Notes: a model not told the origin generated them from the letters alone. Positions 52,317 through 60,538 are shown, counted from the first letter of the stretch. The stretch is DNA of 64,000 bases from Streptomyces gilvus (GCF_022513565.1 NZ_JAKWBE010000018.1:62001-126000); one strand, 5' to 3'. Program-made: numbers and translations.

Positions 52317-53471
52317 TCACGCGGCGAGCTGTTTGCGCAGGCGGGTGAACAGGCGCGGCTGGTTCATCCCGAGCACGGCGACCGGTCGGCCCGAACGCCG
52401 GTAGACGGCGAGGACGTTGCGGTCCTCGGCGGCGCCTTCCTCGATGGTCACGCTGTCGGCGCCGGCCGCGTGACCGGCGAACTGGATCTTCGTGCCGTAC
52501 TGGTCGGACCAGAAGTACGGCGGCCGGGGCACGCCCGGTTCGACCGCGCCGCCCGCGAGCAGCGTGGCGATCGCGGCGTCGGGCCGCTCCCGTGCGCCGG
52601 TCCAGTGCTCGACGCGGCGGTGCAGACCCGAGCGCGGGTCGTACCAGTTGGCGCAGTCGCCGACCGCGACCACGCCCGCGAGGCTGGTGCGGCCGTCCGC
52701 GCCGCACTTGACGCCGTTGTCGAGGTCGACGCCGGATCCCGCCAGCCACTCGACGCAGGGGCGTGCCCCCACGCCGACGACCACGATGTCGGCGGGGATC
52801 GTCCGGCCGTCCTCCAGCAGGACCGCGTCGACGCGCGTCTCGCCGCCGAGCCCCTTCACACCGACCCCGCACAACAGTCGTACGCCGTGGTCGGCGTGGA
52901 GGGCGGAGACGAGGGCGCCCATGGTCTCGCCCAGGGGGCCGGCCAGCGGTGTCGGGGCCGCTTCGACCACCGTCACGTCCAGGCCGAGGGCGCGGGCGGT
53001 GGAGGCGACCTCGGCGCCGATGAAGCCGCCGCCGATCACCACCAGCCGTCCGCCGCGGGCGAGTTCGCCGCGCAGGGCGCGGGCGTCGTCGAGGGTGCGC
53101 AGGGTGTGCACCCCGGCCAGCCCCTCGGAGCCGGGCAGGGTGCGGGCGGCGGCGCCGGTCGCGATGACGACGCCGTCGGCGCGCACCTCCCGTCCGTCGG
53201 CGAGGCGCACGGCACGCTCGCGGGCGTCGAGGCCGACGGCACGGGCACCGAGCAGCCATTCGGCGCCCAGATCCTCGTCGTCGGTCTCCAGGACCAGGTC
53301 CGCCTCGCCGAGGGTGCCGGCCAGGAACTCCTTGGACAACGGCGGCCTGTCGTACGGGCGGTGGAGCTCGTCACCGATGACGACGAGCCGCCCGTCGTAG
53401 CCCTGCCCGCGCAGCGAGCGCGCCGCCGACAGTCCCGCCAGCGACGCGCCCACCACGGCCACGGTCCTCAC
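52317..53471 (-). CDS. FAD-dependent ferredoxin reductase
   Basis: A 384-residue oxidoreductase of the putidaredoxin-reductase/BphA4 type. Two dinucleotide folds are visible: FAD (VAVVGASLAGLSAARSLRGQ) and NADH (LVVIGGGFIGAEVASTARAL). The C-terminal contact TSLAGVVAVGDCANW is present. It passes electrons from NAD(P)H to the adjacent Rieske ferredoxin. GTG at 53471 overlaps the ferredoxin stop by four bases. Confidence 0.92.
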   Translation of the reverse strand: MRTVAVVGASLAGLSAARSLRGQGYDGRLVVIGDELHRPYDRPPLSKEFLAGTLGEADLVLETDDEDLGAEWLLGARAVGLDARERAVRLADGREVRADGVVIATGAAARTLPGSEGLAGVHTLRTLDDARALRGELARGGRLVVIGGGFIGAEVASTARALGLDVTVVEAAPTPLAGPLGETMGALVSALHADHGVRLLCGVGVKGLGGETRVDAVLLEDGRTIPADIVVVGVGARPCVEWLAGSGVDLDNGVKCGADGRTSLAGVVAVGDCANWYDPRSGLHRRVEHWTGARERPDAAIATLLAGGAVEPGVPRPPYFWSDQYGTKIQFAGHAAGADSVTIEEGAAEDRNVLAVYRRSGRPVAVLGMNQPRLFTRLRKQLAA

Positions 53472-53830
53472 GCGGGACCTCCGGCCAGCCGGGAGGCGAC
53501 GCAGGGCGGCAGGTTGGGGGCGTCCGTGGACACCCGTACGTAGATCATCCCGTCCTCGACGACGACCTCGTGGGTGCGCACCGGGAGCTTGGCCGGCGGG
53601 GCGTCCACGGCGCCGGTGCGCAGGTCGAACTTCGAGGCGTGCAGCGGGCATTCCACCTCGCAGCCCTCCAGCCAGCCGTCGGCGAGCGAGGCGTCCTGGT
53701 GGGTGCAGGTGTCGTCGATGGCGAAGACCTCGCCGTCGTCGGTGTGGAACACCGAGACCGGCGGATCGATGTCGAGCCGGAAGGCCTCGCCTCGCGGAAG
53801 ATCCGCGAGACGGCACGCGGGAATCATCAT
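53468..53830 (-). CDS. Rieske-type 2Fe-2S ferredoxin
   Basis: A 120-residue single-domain Rieske protein with Cys-x-His in DDTCTHQDASLADG and Cys-x2-His in VECPLHASKFDLRTGA. It carries electrons from the reductase gene immediately downstream to the terminal oxygenase. The ATG at 53830 follows GAGGTG. With two neighbours it makes a three-component (class IIB/III-like) system, unlike the two-component Pseudomonas GbcAB. Two betaine-regulon dyads lie just upstream. Confidence 0.92.
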   Translation of the reverse strand: MMIPACRLADLPRGEAFRLDIDPPVSVFHTDDGEVFAIDDTCTHQDASLADGWLEGCEVECPLHASKFDLRTGAVDAPPAKLPVRTHEVVVEDGMIYVRVSTDAPNLPPCVASRLAGGPA

Positions 53831-53838
53831 GACACCTC

Positions 53839-53957
53839 GGTGCGTATAGCGAAACGGATTGCGGTAAGCGCAACATCAGTCTGAGGTCGCCCCAGAACCC
53901 TTGTCAAGGAGTTCAGAGGCCTTGTCGACCCCCGCCGTTTGTTGCTCTTCATGCAAC
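53839..53957. promoter_or_regulatory. three betaine-regulon operators before the Rieske ferredoxin gene
   Basis: ATTGCGGTAAGCGCAAC (53858-53874) fits with one mismatch and GGTGCGTATAGCGAAAC (53839-53855) with two. A third, perfect, copy (GTTGC and GCAAC with TCTTCAT between) lies at about 53941-53957. The gap from 53831 to 54030 is 200 bp and shows no gene. Confidence 0.6.
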
Positions 53958-54030
53958 GAATGTCGCAATAAGAAACAACGTCAGGGCAGGGGTCGACCCT
54001 ACGATCGGTACGTCCGGCCAGGTCAGGCGG

Positions 54031-54666
54031 TCAGTGGCCGCGTGCGATCCACTCCTGCAGGTGCGGGGCCTCCGCACCGACGGTGGTCGTCTCCCCGTGA
54101 CCGGTGTGCACGACGGTCGCGCCGGGCAGCGTCAGCAGCCGCTCGCGGATCGACTCGACGATGGTCGGGAAGTCGCTGTACGAGCGTCCCGTGGCCCCCG
54201 GTCCGCCCGCGAAGAGGGTGTCCCCGCTGAAGAGCGCCCCCAGACCCGGCGCGTACAGGCAGACCGCCCCGGGGGCGTGGCCGGGCGTGTGCAGCACGGT
54301 CAGTTCGATGCCCGCCACCGACAGGACCTGCCCGTCGGCCAGCTCCGCGTCCGGCATCCGGTCGGGGTGGGTCTGCTTCCACAGCGGCAGGTCGTCGGGG
54401 TGGAGCAGGACCGGGGCGCCGGTGCGCGCCGCGAGCGCGGGCGCCGCGTCGATGTGGTCGTTGTGCGCGTGCGTGCACACCACGGCCCGCAGCATCCGCC
54501 CGCCGACGGCCTCGGCGACGGCGTCCGCGTCGTGCGCGGCGTCGACGACGATCACCTCGTGGTCGTCGCCGACGATCCAGACGTTGTTGTCGACGTCCCA
54601 GGTGCCGCCGTCCAGGGAGAACGTGCCCGAGGTGACGAGATGCTCGATGCGGGCACCGGTCATCAC
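54031..54666 (-). CDS. metallo-beta-lactamase-fold hydrolase
   Basis: A 211-residue hydrolase. The metal motif is THAHNDHIDA (HxHxDH), with further ligands at TPGHAPG and FSGDTLF. Its start overlaps the stop of the mycothiol-dependent dehydrogenase gene (ATGA). Such MBL proteins accompany S-(hydroxymethyl)mycothiol dehydrogenase in many actinobacteria and probably hydrolyse S-formylmycothiol to formate and mycothiol. The role is inferred from that pairing. Confidence 0.88.
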   Translation of the reverse strand: MMTGARIEHLVTSGTFSLDGGTWDVDNNVWIVGDDHEVIVVDAAHDADAVAEAVGGRMLRAVVCTHAHNDHIDAAPALAARTGAPVLLHPDDLPLWKQTHPDRMPDAELADGQVLSVAGIELTVLHTPGHAPGAVCLYAPGLGALFSGDTLFAGGPGATGRSYSDFPTIVESIRERLLTLPGATVVHTGHGETTTVGAEAPHLQEWIARGH

Positions 54667-55748
54667 AGCACCACCACCGAGCGCAGCACGTCGCCGCCGT
54701 GCATCCGCTCGAAGGCCTTCTCCACCTCGTCCAGGGCGATGGTCTCGGTGACGAACGCGTCGAGGTCGAGCCGGCCCTGCAGATGGAGGTCGATGAGCAT
54801 GGGGAAGTCGCGGCTGGGCAGACAGTCGCCGTACCAGGAGGACTTCAGCGATCCGCCCCGGCCGAAGACGTCCAGCAGCGGCAACTCCAGCTTCATCTCC
54901 GGGGTCGGCACGCCCACCAGCACGACCGTGCCGGCGAGATCGCGGGCATAGAAGGCCTGCTGGTACGTCTCCGGGCGGCCGACCGCCTCGATGACGACGT
55001 CCGCGCCGAAGCCCCCGGTCAGCTCGCGGATCGCCTCCACCGGATCGCCCTCGCGGGAGTTGACGGTGTGGGTCGCGCCCAGCTTCCGGGCGGTGGCGAG
55101 CTTGCGGTCGTCGACGTCCACGGCGATGATCTTCGCCGCGCCCGCCAGCCGGGACCCGGCGATCGCCGCGTCACCGACCCCGCCGCAGCCGATGACCGCC
55201 ACGCTGTCACCGCGTCCCACGGCGCCGGTGTTGATCGCCGCGCCGATGCCCGCCATCACCCCGCAGCCCAGCAGGCCCGCGGCCGCCGCCGACGCGGAGC
55301 GGTCCACCTTGGTGCACTGCCCGGCCGCCACCAGCGTCTTCTCCGCGAACGCGCCGATGCCCAGCGCCGGGGACAGCTCCGTGCCGTCCAGCAGGGTCAT
55401 CTTCTGCTTCGCGTTGTGGGTGTTGAAGCAGTACCAGGGCCTGCCGCGCAGACACGCCCGGCACTGACCGCACACGGCACGCCAGTTGAGGATCACGAAG
55501 TCGCCGGGCGCCACGTCGGTGACGCCCTCCCCCACCGCCTCGACGACACCCGCGGCCTCGTGGCCCAGCAGGAAGGGGAAGTCGTCGTTGATGCCGCCCT
55601 CGCGGTAGTGCAGGTCGGTGTGGCAGACCCCGCAGGCCTCGACCTTCACCAGGGCCTCACCCGGCCCGGGGTCGGGCACGATGATCGTCTCCAGGCTGAC
55701 GGGGGCGCCCTTCTTGCGGGCGACGACAGCGCGGACCTGATGAGTCAT
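54663..55748 (-). CDS. mscR: S-(hydroxymethyl)mycothiol dehydrogenase
   Basis: A 361-residue zinc-dependent alcohol dehydrogenase. Catalytic zinc ligands are in ACGVCHTDLHYREG and GHEAAGVVEAVGEGV, structural zinc Cys are in CGQCRACLRGRPWYC, and the NAD fold is IGCGGVGDAAIAGSRL. It oxidises the spontaneous formaldehyde-mycothiol adduct. Here it would detoxify formaldehyde released by the Rieske demethylase. ATG at 55748 follows GAGGAG. It forms an operon with the MBL gene. An imperfect dyad at 55793-55819 lies upstream. Confidence 0.9.
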   Translation of the reverse strand: MTHQVRAVVARKKGAPVSLETIIVPDPGPGEALVKVEACGVCHTDLHYREGGINDDFPFLLGHEAAGVVEAVGEGVTDVAPGDFVILNWRAVCGQCRACLRGRPWYCFNTHNAKQKMTLLDGTELSPALGIGAFAEKTLVAAGQCTKVDRSASAAAAGLLGCGVMAGIGAAINTGAVGRGDSVAVIGCGGVGDAAIAGSRLAGAAKIIAVDVDDRKLATARKLGATHTVNSREGDPVEAIRELTGGFGADVVIEAVGRPETYQQAFYARDLAGTVVLVGVPTPEMKLELPLLDVFGRGGSLKSSWYGDCLPSRDFPMLIDLHLQGRLDLDAFVTETIALDEVEKAFERMHGGDVLRSVVVL

Positions 55749-55784
55749 GGCCACTCCTCGGCTGGTACGAGACCTCAGTCGAAT

Positions 55785-55820
55785 GTTGCTCATTGCGGCA
55801 CACACAGCATGTGTCGCAAC
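55785..55820. promoter_or_regulatory. imperfect TTGCG...CGCAA dyad before mscR
   Basis: TTGCG-G-CACA at 55793-55802 pairs with TGTG-T-CGCAA at 55810-55819 (nine of ten pairs). GTTGC (55785-55789) and GCAAC (55816-55820) are the outer half-sites, spaced further than in the other betaine operators. It may be a weak or different operator of the same set. Confidence 0.4.
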
Positions 55821-55858
55821 ACAGCATCATCGAGGCCCGACTGGGGGTCAAGAAGCGT

Positions 55859-56962
55859 TCACCCGGCGATGACGGGCACCGCGGGCTTGCGGATCAGGAG
55901 CAGTGCCGCGTCGTCGTGGAGCCGACCGCCCACATGCGCCAGCAGTTCCGCGTGCAGGGCGTCGAGGGTGCGGGACGGCTCCTCGCAGGCGTGCCGCGCC
56001 AGCCCCTCGCCGAGCCGATAGAACGCCCGGCCCCGGTCGCGGGCCTCGGTGACCCCGTCGGTGTAGAGGAGCAACTGGTCCCCGTCGGCGAAGGGCAGCA
56101 CCTGCAGGCCGGGCGCGTGTCCGGTCAGCGCCCGCAGCCCGAGGGGCGGCGCCGGGTGGGCGGGTTCCACCGGCTCCACGCTCAGGCGGCCGCCCGAGCG
56201 GCGGACCAGCAGCGGCGGCGCGTGCCCGCAGTTCACCATCTCCAGCCGCCCGGAGCCGGGGTATCCGGCGACCACGGCGGTGACGAAGTCGTCGGCGCCG
56301 AGATTGCGCGCCAGACTCCGTTCGATGCGCTCGACCACGGCCAGGAGGTCCGGCTCGTCGTAGGCGGCCTCCCGGAAGACCCCGAGCACCAGCGCCGCGG
56401 TCCCCACCGCCGGCAGTCCCTTCCCGCGCACGTCGCCGACGATCAGCCGGACCCCGTACGGGGTGGGGATCAGGGCGTACAGATCGCCGCCGATGCGGGC
56501 CTCGGCCGCCGCGGCGCTGTAGCGGACGGCGACCTGGAAGGGGCCGACGGTCGCCGGCACCGGCTTGAGCAGCGCGTGCTGGGCGGTCTCGGCGACCGAG
56601 CGGACCGCCGCCAGCACGCGTTCCCGGCGCCCGCGCAGCACGCTGGCCAGGCCGCTCGCCAGCGTGACCGTCACCAGGGCGGACAGGACGGCCGCCAGCT
56701 CCTCGCCCGGAACGCGGTCCCGGGTGCCCAGGGACGCGCCCAGCACCACGGCGAGCAGGCCCGTGCTCAGCACACCGCGCGGCCCGTTGGTCGTGGCGGC
56801 GAGGGCGGGACCGGCGGCCAGCAGCGGCAGCCAGATCATGCCGGCCCCGCCGGCCAGGTCGGCGAGCACGACGACGCAGACGATCAGCACGGGCAGCGCG
56901 CAGACCCAGTGGGTCAGCTGTTCTCGGGCCTGACTCGCCAGTTGCTCTCGGGCCTGACTCAT
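55859..56962 (-). CDS. PP2C-type (SpoIIE-like) membrane phosphatase
   Basis: A 367-residue phosphatase. Three or four hydrophobic N-terminal segments (about 20-105) precede a PP2C-like SpoIIE domain with metal-binding GGDLYALIP, VGDVRGKGLPA and LLLYTDGVTEARD, and the closing DDAALLLI. It probably controls an anti-sigma-factor antagonist. No sensor (PAS/GAF) or kinase domain is present. ATG at 56962 is the first in-frame start after a 24-bp tandem duplication that gives SQAREQLA-SQAREQLT. Confidence 0.9.
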   Translation of the reverse strand: MSQAREQLASQAREQLTHWVCALPVLIVCVVVLADLAGGAGMIWLPLLAAGPALAATTNGPRGVLSTGLLAVVLGASLGTRDRVPGEELAAVLSALVTVTLASGLASVLRGRRERVLAAVRSVAETAQHALLKPVPATVGPFQVAVRYSAAAAEARIGGDLYALIPTPYGVRLIVGDVRGKGLPAVGTAALVLGVFREAAYDEPDLLAVVERIERSLARNLGADDFVTAVVAGYPGSGRLEMVNCGHAPPLLVRRSGGRLSVEPVEPAHPAPPLGLRALTGHAPGLQVLPFADGDQLLLYTDGVTEARDRGRAFYRLGEGLARHACEEPSRTLDALHAELLAHVGGRLHDDAALLLIRKPAVPVIAG

Positions 56963-57070
56963 GCTCTGTCCGCAGTCCTCATCTGTGGGGGGGCACGGTC
57001 CGGCCCACGCCTCAAACACCTGTTCCTCCAGGAAACGGAATCGGACCCGGGCGTCACAAGGTGAGGAATT

Positions 57071-57829
57071 TCAGATAGTGAGCGAGAGGCTCCTGGTCAC
57101 ACGGCTCGCGGTCGGGATCAGCCGGGCCCGTACCTCCGGCAGCCGGGACAGCCGCTCGGCCGGCATGGAGATGCCGAGCGAGCCGAGTGTGTCCCCGCAG
57201 TAGACGGGCACCGCGACGCACACCGTGCCCAGACAGTACTCCTCGAGGTCGGTGACCGCCGGGGCCACGGGCGAGGAGTCCAGGCGCCGCAGCAGCTCTG
57301 GCGGGCTGGTGATCGTCCGCGGGGTGAGGTCGGCGAGGTGGTGGCGGGAGAGGTACTCCTTGCGCGCCTCGTCGTCCAGCTCCCGCAGGACGGACTTGCC
57401 CAGCGCGGTGGCGTGCCCGGCGTCCTCGAAGCCCACCCAGAGGTCGACGCGGGGCGCCCGGGGGCCGTCGACGATCTCGGCGACGCGGATCTCGCCGTCC
57501 TCGTAGAAGGTGAGGTAGGCGGCGGTCGCGAGTTGGTCACGCAGCGCCGCGAGCGTGGGGCGCACCCGGCTGAGCAGCGTCTGCCCGCGCCCCGTCGTGC
57601 CCAGGGTGTGCAGCTTGTCGCCGAGGACGAATCTGCCGTCCTCCACCTTCCGCGCGTACCCGTCGTGCACCAGCGTGCGCAGCAGGTGATAGGCGGTGGC
57701 CAGCGGCAGGCCGGTCTCACGGGCCAGTTGCTTGGCGGTCGCGCCGTTGTCGTGCGCGCTCACCGCCTCCAGCAGCCGGAAGGCCCGTTGGACGGACGTG
57801 ATCAGCGTGGGGCCGTCGTGCGCACCCAT
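57071..57829 (-). CDS. IclR-family regulator
   Basis: A 252-residue IclR protein with its winged helix (SVQRAFRLLEAVSAHDNGAT, then GLPLATAYHLLRTLVHDGYA) and ligand domain. The effector region includes TALGKSVLRELDDEARKEY. ATG at 57829 has only a weak ribosome site. It is downstream of the expansin gene in the same direction and next to the PP2C gene, but its target is not evident. It differs from the betaine-locus IclR. Confidence 0.9.
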   Translation of the reverse strand: MGAHDGPTLITSVQRAFRLLEAVSAHDNGATAKQLARETGLPLATAYHLLRTLVHDGYARKVEDGRFVLGDKLHTLGTTGRGQTLLSRVRPTLAALRDQLATAAYLTFYEDGEIRVAEIVDGPRAPRVDLWVGFEDAGHATALGKSVLRELDDEARKEYLSRHHLADLTPRTITSPPELLRRLDSSPVAPAVTDLEEYCLGTVCVAVPVYCGDTLGSLGISMPAERLSRLPEVRARLIPTASRVTRSLSLTI

Positions 57830-58011
57830 GGCACCAGCGTGCGCCGGGCGCCCTCGTGGGGCAAGGGGAGCGCCGGGGCCGCCCGCGACGGCTGCTCGGG
57901 CGGGGTGGGCGTGTCGTGGATGCGGTAGCGCCTGGACGTCCAGTTCCAGCCGGCCCGCCGGGCCGACGACCGCGATTCCGCAGGCCGTGCGGGTACCGGA
58001 GCTGAGCGCGT

Positions 58012-58926
58012 TCAGTGCCGGGCGAACTGGACCCGGGTCGGCTGCACGACGTTCGGCCGGATCTCGATGCCGTCGACGGTGAGCTGTTCGCCGTAGATGT
58101 CGGTGATCCTGATCGGTCCGCCGCAGCCGCCCCCGTCCTCGGCGAGGAAGTAGTTGTAGTCGGCGCGCGCCAGCTGCCGCCAGCCACTGCCGGAGCGGAC
58201 CTCCAGCCGGGCGAGTGGGTTTCGGTGGCCGATGACCTGGATTCCGCACCAGTACTGGGTGGACCCGGTCTTGTAGCGCACCGAGACGGTGCCGACGTCG
58301 CCGGGGCTCGCGAGTTCCCAGGTGATCGGAATACGGCCGGCCGAGGGCGCGGCGAGCTTGGCGAAGGCCTGGGCGCTGAGGTCGATCTGACCGACGGCGC
58401 AGTCGCCCGGACACTCGTTGGTGATGCGCACCATGACGGAGGCGCCGCTCGCGGCCCGCACGACCACGTACGCCCCGCACGCCTTCGACCCCTCGTAGTC
58501 GGCGGTGTTCATCGCCCCGGTCAGGACGTCGCTGCTCGCGTCGTACAGACACGCCCCGGTGCCGTCGGTCTGGTAGAAGGTGGCGACGCCCTGGTGGGTG
58601 ACGCCGGGGCGGATGCGTCCCGCCAACGGGGCCGCGCCGGAGGCCGGTTGGGCGGCGGGCGCGGCGGACGGCTTCGCCGACGGGGTGGTCGCTGAGGGGG
58701 ACTTCTTGCCCGCGGTGCGTCTCGCGGACGGACTGGGCGATGCTTCGGTCGCACGGGCGGAGGGCGTCGGTGCGGCCGACGAGGGGGTGACCTCCGCGCC
58801 GGTGGCGGGAGTCGGCGCGGCCGAGACCCGCCCGGCGTCGGCCTTGTGGCCGGAGAGGAACACCACCGTCAGGGACGTGACGATGAGCACCACGGCCGCC
58901 GACAGGAACAGCCACCGTCTGTGCAC
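58012..58926 (-). CDS. membrane-anchored bacterial expansin-like protein
   Basis: A 304-residue exported protein. An N-terminal membrane segment (LFLSAAVVLIVTSLTVVFL) is followed by a long Ser/Thr/Pro/Ala spacer to about residue 105. Domain 1 is an expansin/RlpA barrel (GVATFYQTDGTGACLYDASS, then RITNECPGDCAVGQIDLS) and domain 2 is a CBM63-like sandwich with WCGIQVIGHRNP. Such proteins loosen plant cell wall or act on peptidoglycan without hydrolysis. The GTG at 58926 has GGAGG. A neighbour of the xylanase cluster, it could help plant-fibre use. Confidence 0.87.
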   Translation of the reverse strand: MHRRWLFLSAAVVLIVTSLTVVFLSGHKADAGRVSAAPTPATGAEVTPSSAAPTPSARATEASPSPSARRTAGKKSPSATTPSAKPSAAPAAQPASGAAPLAGRIRPGVTHQGVATFYQTDGTGACLYDASSDVLTGAMNTADYEGSKACGAYVVVRAASGASVMVRITNECPGDCAVGQIDLSAQAFAKLAAPSAGRIPITWELASPGDVGTVSVRYKTGSTQYWCGIQVIGHRNPLARLEVRSGSGWRQLARADYNYFLAEDGGGCGGPIRITDIYGEQLTVDGIEIRPNVVQPTRVQFARH

Positions 58927-59008
58927 CGGACCTCCGTTGCCAGAGTGACAGGAGTAACGATCCTGCCAGAGCCACGGACGCGGCGACGGGAAAACCCCGG
59001 GACTCGCG

Positions 59009-59437
59009 CTACCCGCCGCCGCTCACCGGCCGGTACGCGGTGACGGCCACGGTGGTGGTCCAGTCGCCGTCGTCCTTGTCCAGCACCTGGATGACGGCGA
59101 TGTCGTGGGTGAGGTCGTCGCGCACACAGAACCGGGTGCCGGCCGGGACCTGCGGGAAGCGGACGACGGAGACCGGCTGCTGGGCGATGCCGAGCGCGCA
59201 GCGTGCGGGGGTGAGGGGCGACTGTCCGCCGATGTACGCCTCGCTGGACTTCTGCGGTTCGAAGGCGCCCTTGCTGTTGCCGCCGGCATCGGTCGACAGC
59301 AGCCTGGAGCCGTTCGTGGCGACGCGTCCCCGCGCCAGGTCGGCTTGAGATCGCGGTGCAGGACGCCCATCACGCACTCTCGCCAACCTCGTCCCAAGTC
59401 CCCCTGTCGTCATGTCAGTCGTCGTGTCATGGGGCAC
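59009..59437 (-). pseudogene. Ser/Thr protein kinase remnant
   Basis: One frame (from 59437) ends in an extracellular-sensor-like tail with GGQSPLTPARCALGIAQQPV, then VPAGTRFCVRDD and AVIQVLDKDD, which resembles the C-terminus of streptomycete Ser/Thr kinases. In a second frame, GVLHRDLKPTW (59335-59367) is the HRDLKP catalytic loop of a Hanks-type kinase. The N-lobe, membrane segment and most of the C-lobe are missing. The two pieces are out of phase with each other. A kinase gene reduced by deletion and frameshift is the likely origin; the tail may still be translated. Confidence 0.55.
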
Positions 59438-60209
59438 AACCGCCCACGCGCTTGTTGCTCAGGGCCACGTCGTCCATGCGGACGTCGTACGCGGAGGGGG
59501 TGGGGTTCGCCTGGTACAACTGCCAGCCCAGCTTGAGCTTGTCGAAGTGCGGGAAGACGAAGTCGTCGGCGGTTCCGCCGTGTTGCCTGGTGGACACCGT
59601 CAACTCGGGTCGCTCCGCGCCGTCGAAATAGACGGTGACGCGGTTGTCCTTCGCGTCGAGGTGGAACTCGACGCACTGCCATGTGGCCGCCGCGGCGGGT
59701 GCCGAGGTCTGCCATGCGGTCCAGTCCCCGGTGGGGCCGAGGTCGGAGCCGACTCCCCAGAAGTCGGCTCCGGAGGTGGGCACGTACTGACCGCCCAACG
59801 GGCGGACCAGCGTGGGGACATCGGAGCCGGAGGCCTCCGCGATGGTCCAGTGCGCCCAGTCCGGAGCGGTCGGGAACCGGTCGACGCGCAGCCGCAGCCG
59901 GGCCCAGAAGCTGTTGCCGGCGGGTGCGAGATCGGAGAAGACGAGGAAGGCACGGCCGTTGCCCTCCGTGTGGAGGCGCAGTTCGCGGCCGTGGCCGGTG
60001 GTGCTGGGTTCGACGGTGAGCGAGCCGTCGGAGGTGTCTGCGGTCCAGCCGTGGCCCGCGGTGACCGGTCCCAGAGGGAGGCGGTCGAAGGTCTCACGGG
60101 CGAGGTATCCGTGCGCGGAACCACTGGGGGAGGCGGAGGCGGTGGGGGCCGTCACGAGCAGTGCCGAAGCGGCTAACAGCGCGGCCGCAAGCTTCCTCAT
60201 GCGTGTCAT
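59427..60209 (-). CDS. secreted lectin-like beta-sandwich protein
   Basis: A 260-residue exported protein with a signal peptide (MRKLAAALLAASALLVTAPT, cleavage near ASA). The body looks like a concanavalin/laminin-G type sandwich (LARETFDRLPLGP, FWARLRLRVDRFP, WQCVEFHLDAKDNRVTVYFD). Similar domains bind or cut carbohydrate; no catalytic pair is clear. ATG at 60209 or the second at 60200 would serve; neither has a good ribosome site. Its end overlaps the kinase remnant by 11 bp. Confidence 0.75.
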   Translation of the reverse strand: MTRMRKLAAALLAASALLVTAPTASASPSGSAHGYLARETFDRLPLGPVTAGHGWTADTSDGSLTVEPSTTGHGRELRLHTEGNGRAFLVFSDLAPAGNSFWARLRLRVDRFPTAPDWAHWTIAEASGSDVPTLVRPLGGQYVPTSGADFWGVGSDLGPTGDWTAWQTSAPAAAATWQCVEFHLDAKDNRVTVYFDGAERPELTVSTRQHGGTADDFVFPHFDKLKLGWQLYQANPTPSAYDVRMDDVALSNKRVGGCAP

Positions 60210-60538
60210 GAGCACAGTGTGCAGCACCGGTCACGAGCGTCTCACAGCCCCCTCATCCTCCGGCATCGAGCACCGCGCGATGGGATTCCGTCCGGAAAGG
60301 TGTCGAAACATTCGTAGAAGCGGCCAGACACCGAATGGGCCTCAGCATCGCTGCAAAAATGAGCCATCCGACTCATTCACATCACTTGACGCATTGAACT
60401 GCCCATTATCGCCCTCATACGGAGTCCATGGCTGCGAATGTTTCGAAATACCGACCGAAACAGTTGACGCTTGACGGGTGCAGGCCAACACTGTTCGCCC
60501 GGACCCCGCTCCCTTGGAGGACACGGAGGAAACCGCTC
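60210..60538 (+). promoter_or_regulatory. xylanase promoter region with an inverted pair of XlnR-like sites
   Basis: No gene is seen in this 329-bp gap. CGAAACATTCG occurs at 60304-60314 and its exact reverse complement CGAATGTTTCG at 60435-60445, 131 bp apart. They resemble the CGAAACTTTCG-like sites of xylan/xylobiose repressors with one mismatch. Two TTGACG boxes (60464 and 60471) could serve as -35 elements, with no clear -10. Confidence 0.5.

Noticed and set aside
57830..58011. N-terminal extension of the IclR gene or a separate small gene
   Set aside because: The frame is open (LNALSSGTRTACGIAVVG and onward), but shows no start with a ribosome site and ends up in Pro/Ala/Gly-rich sequence; left as non-coding.
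60435..60538. Longer N-terminus for the xylanase starting at 60428
   Set aside because: It would run through the regulatory site and add non-signal residues; the ATG at 60539 has GGAGG and a proper signal peptide.
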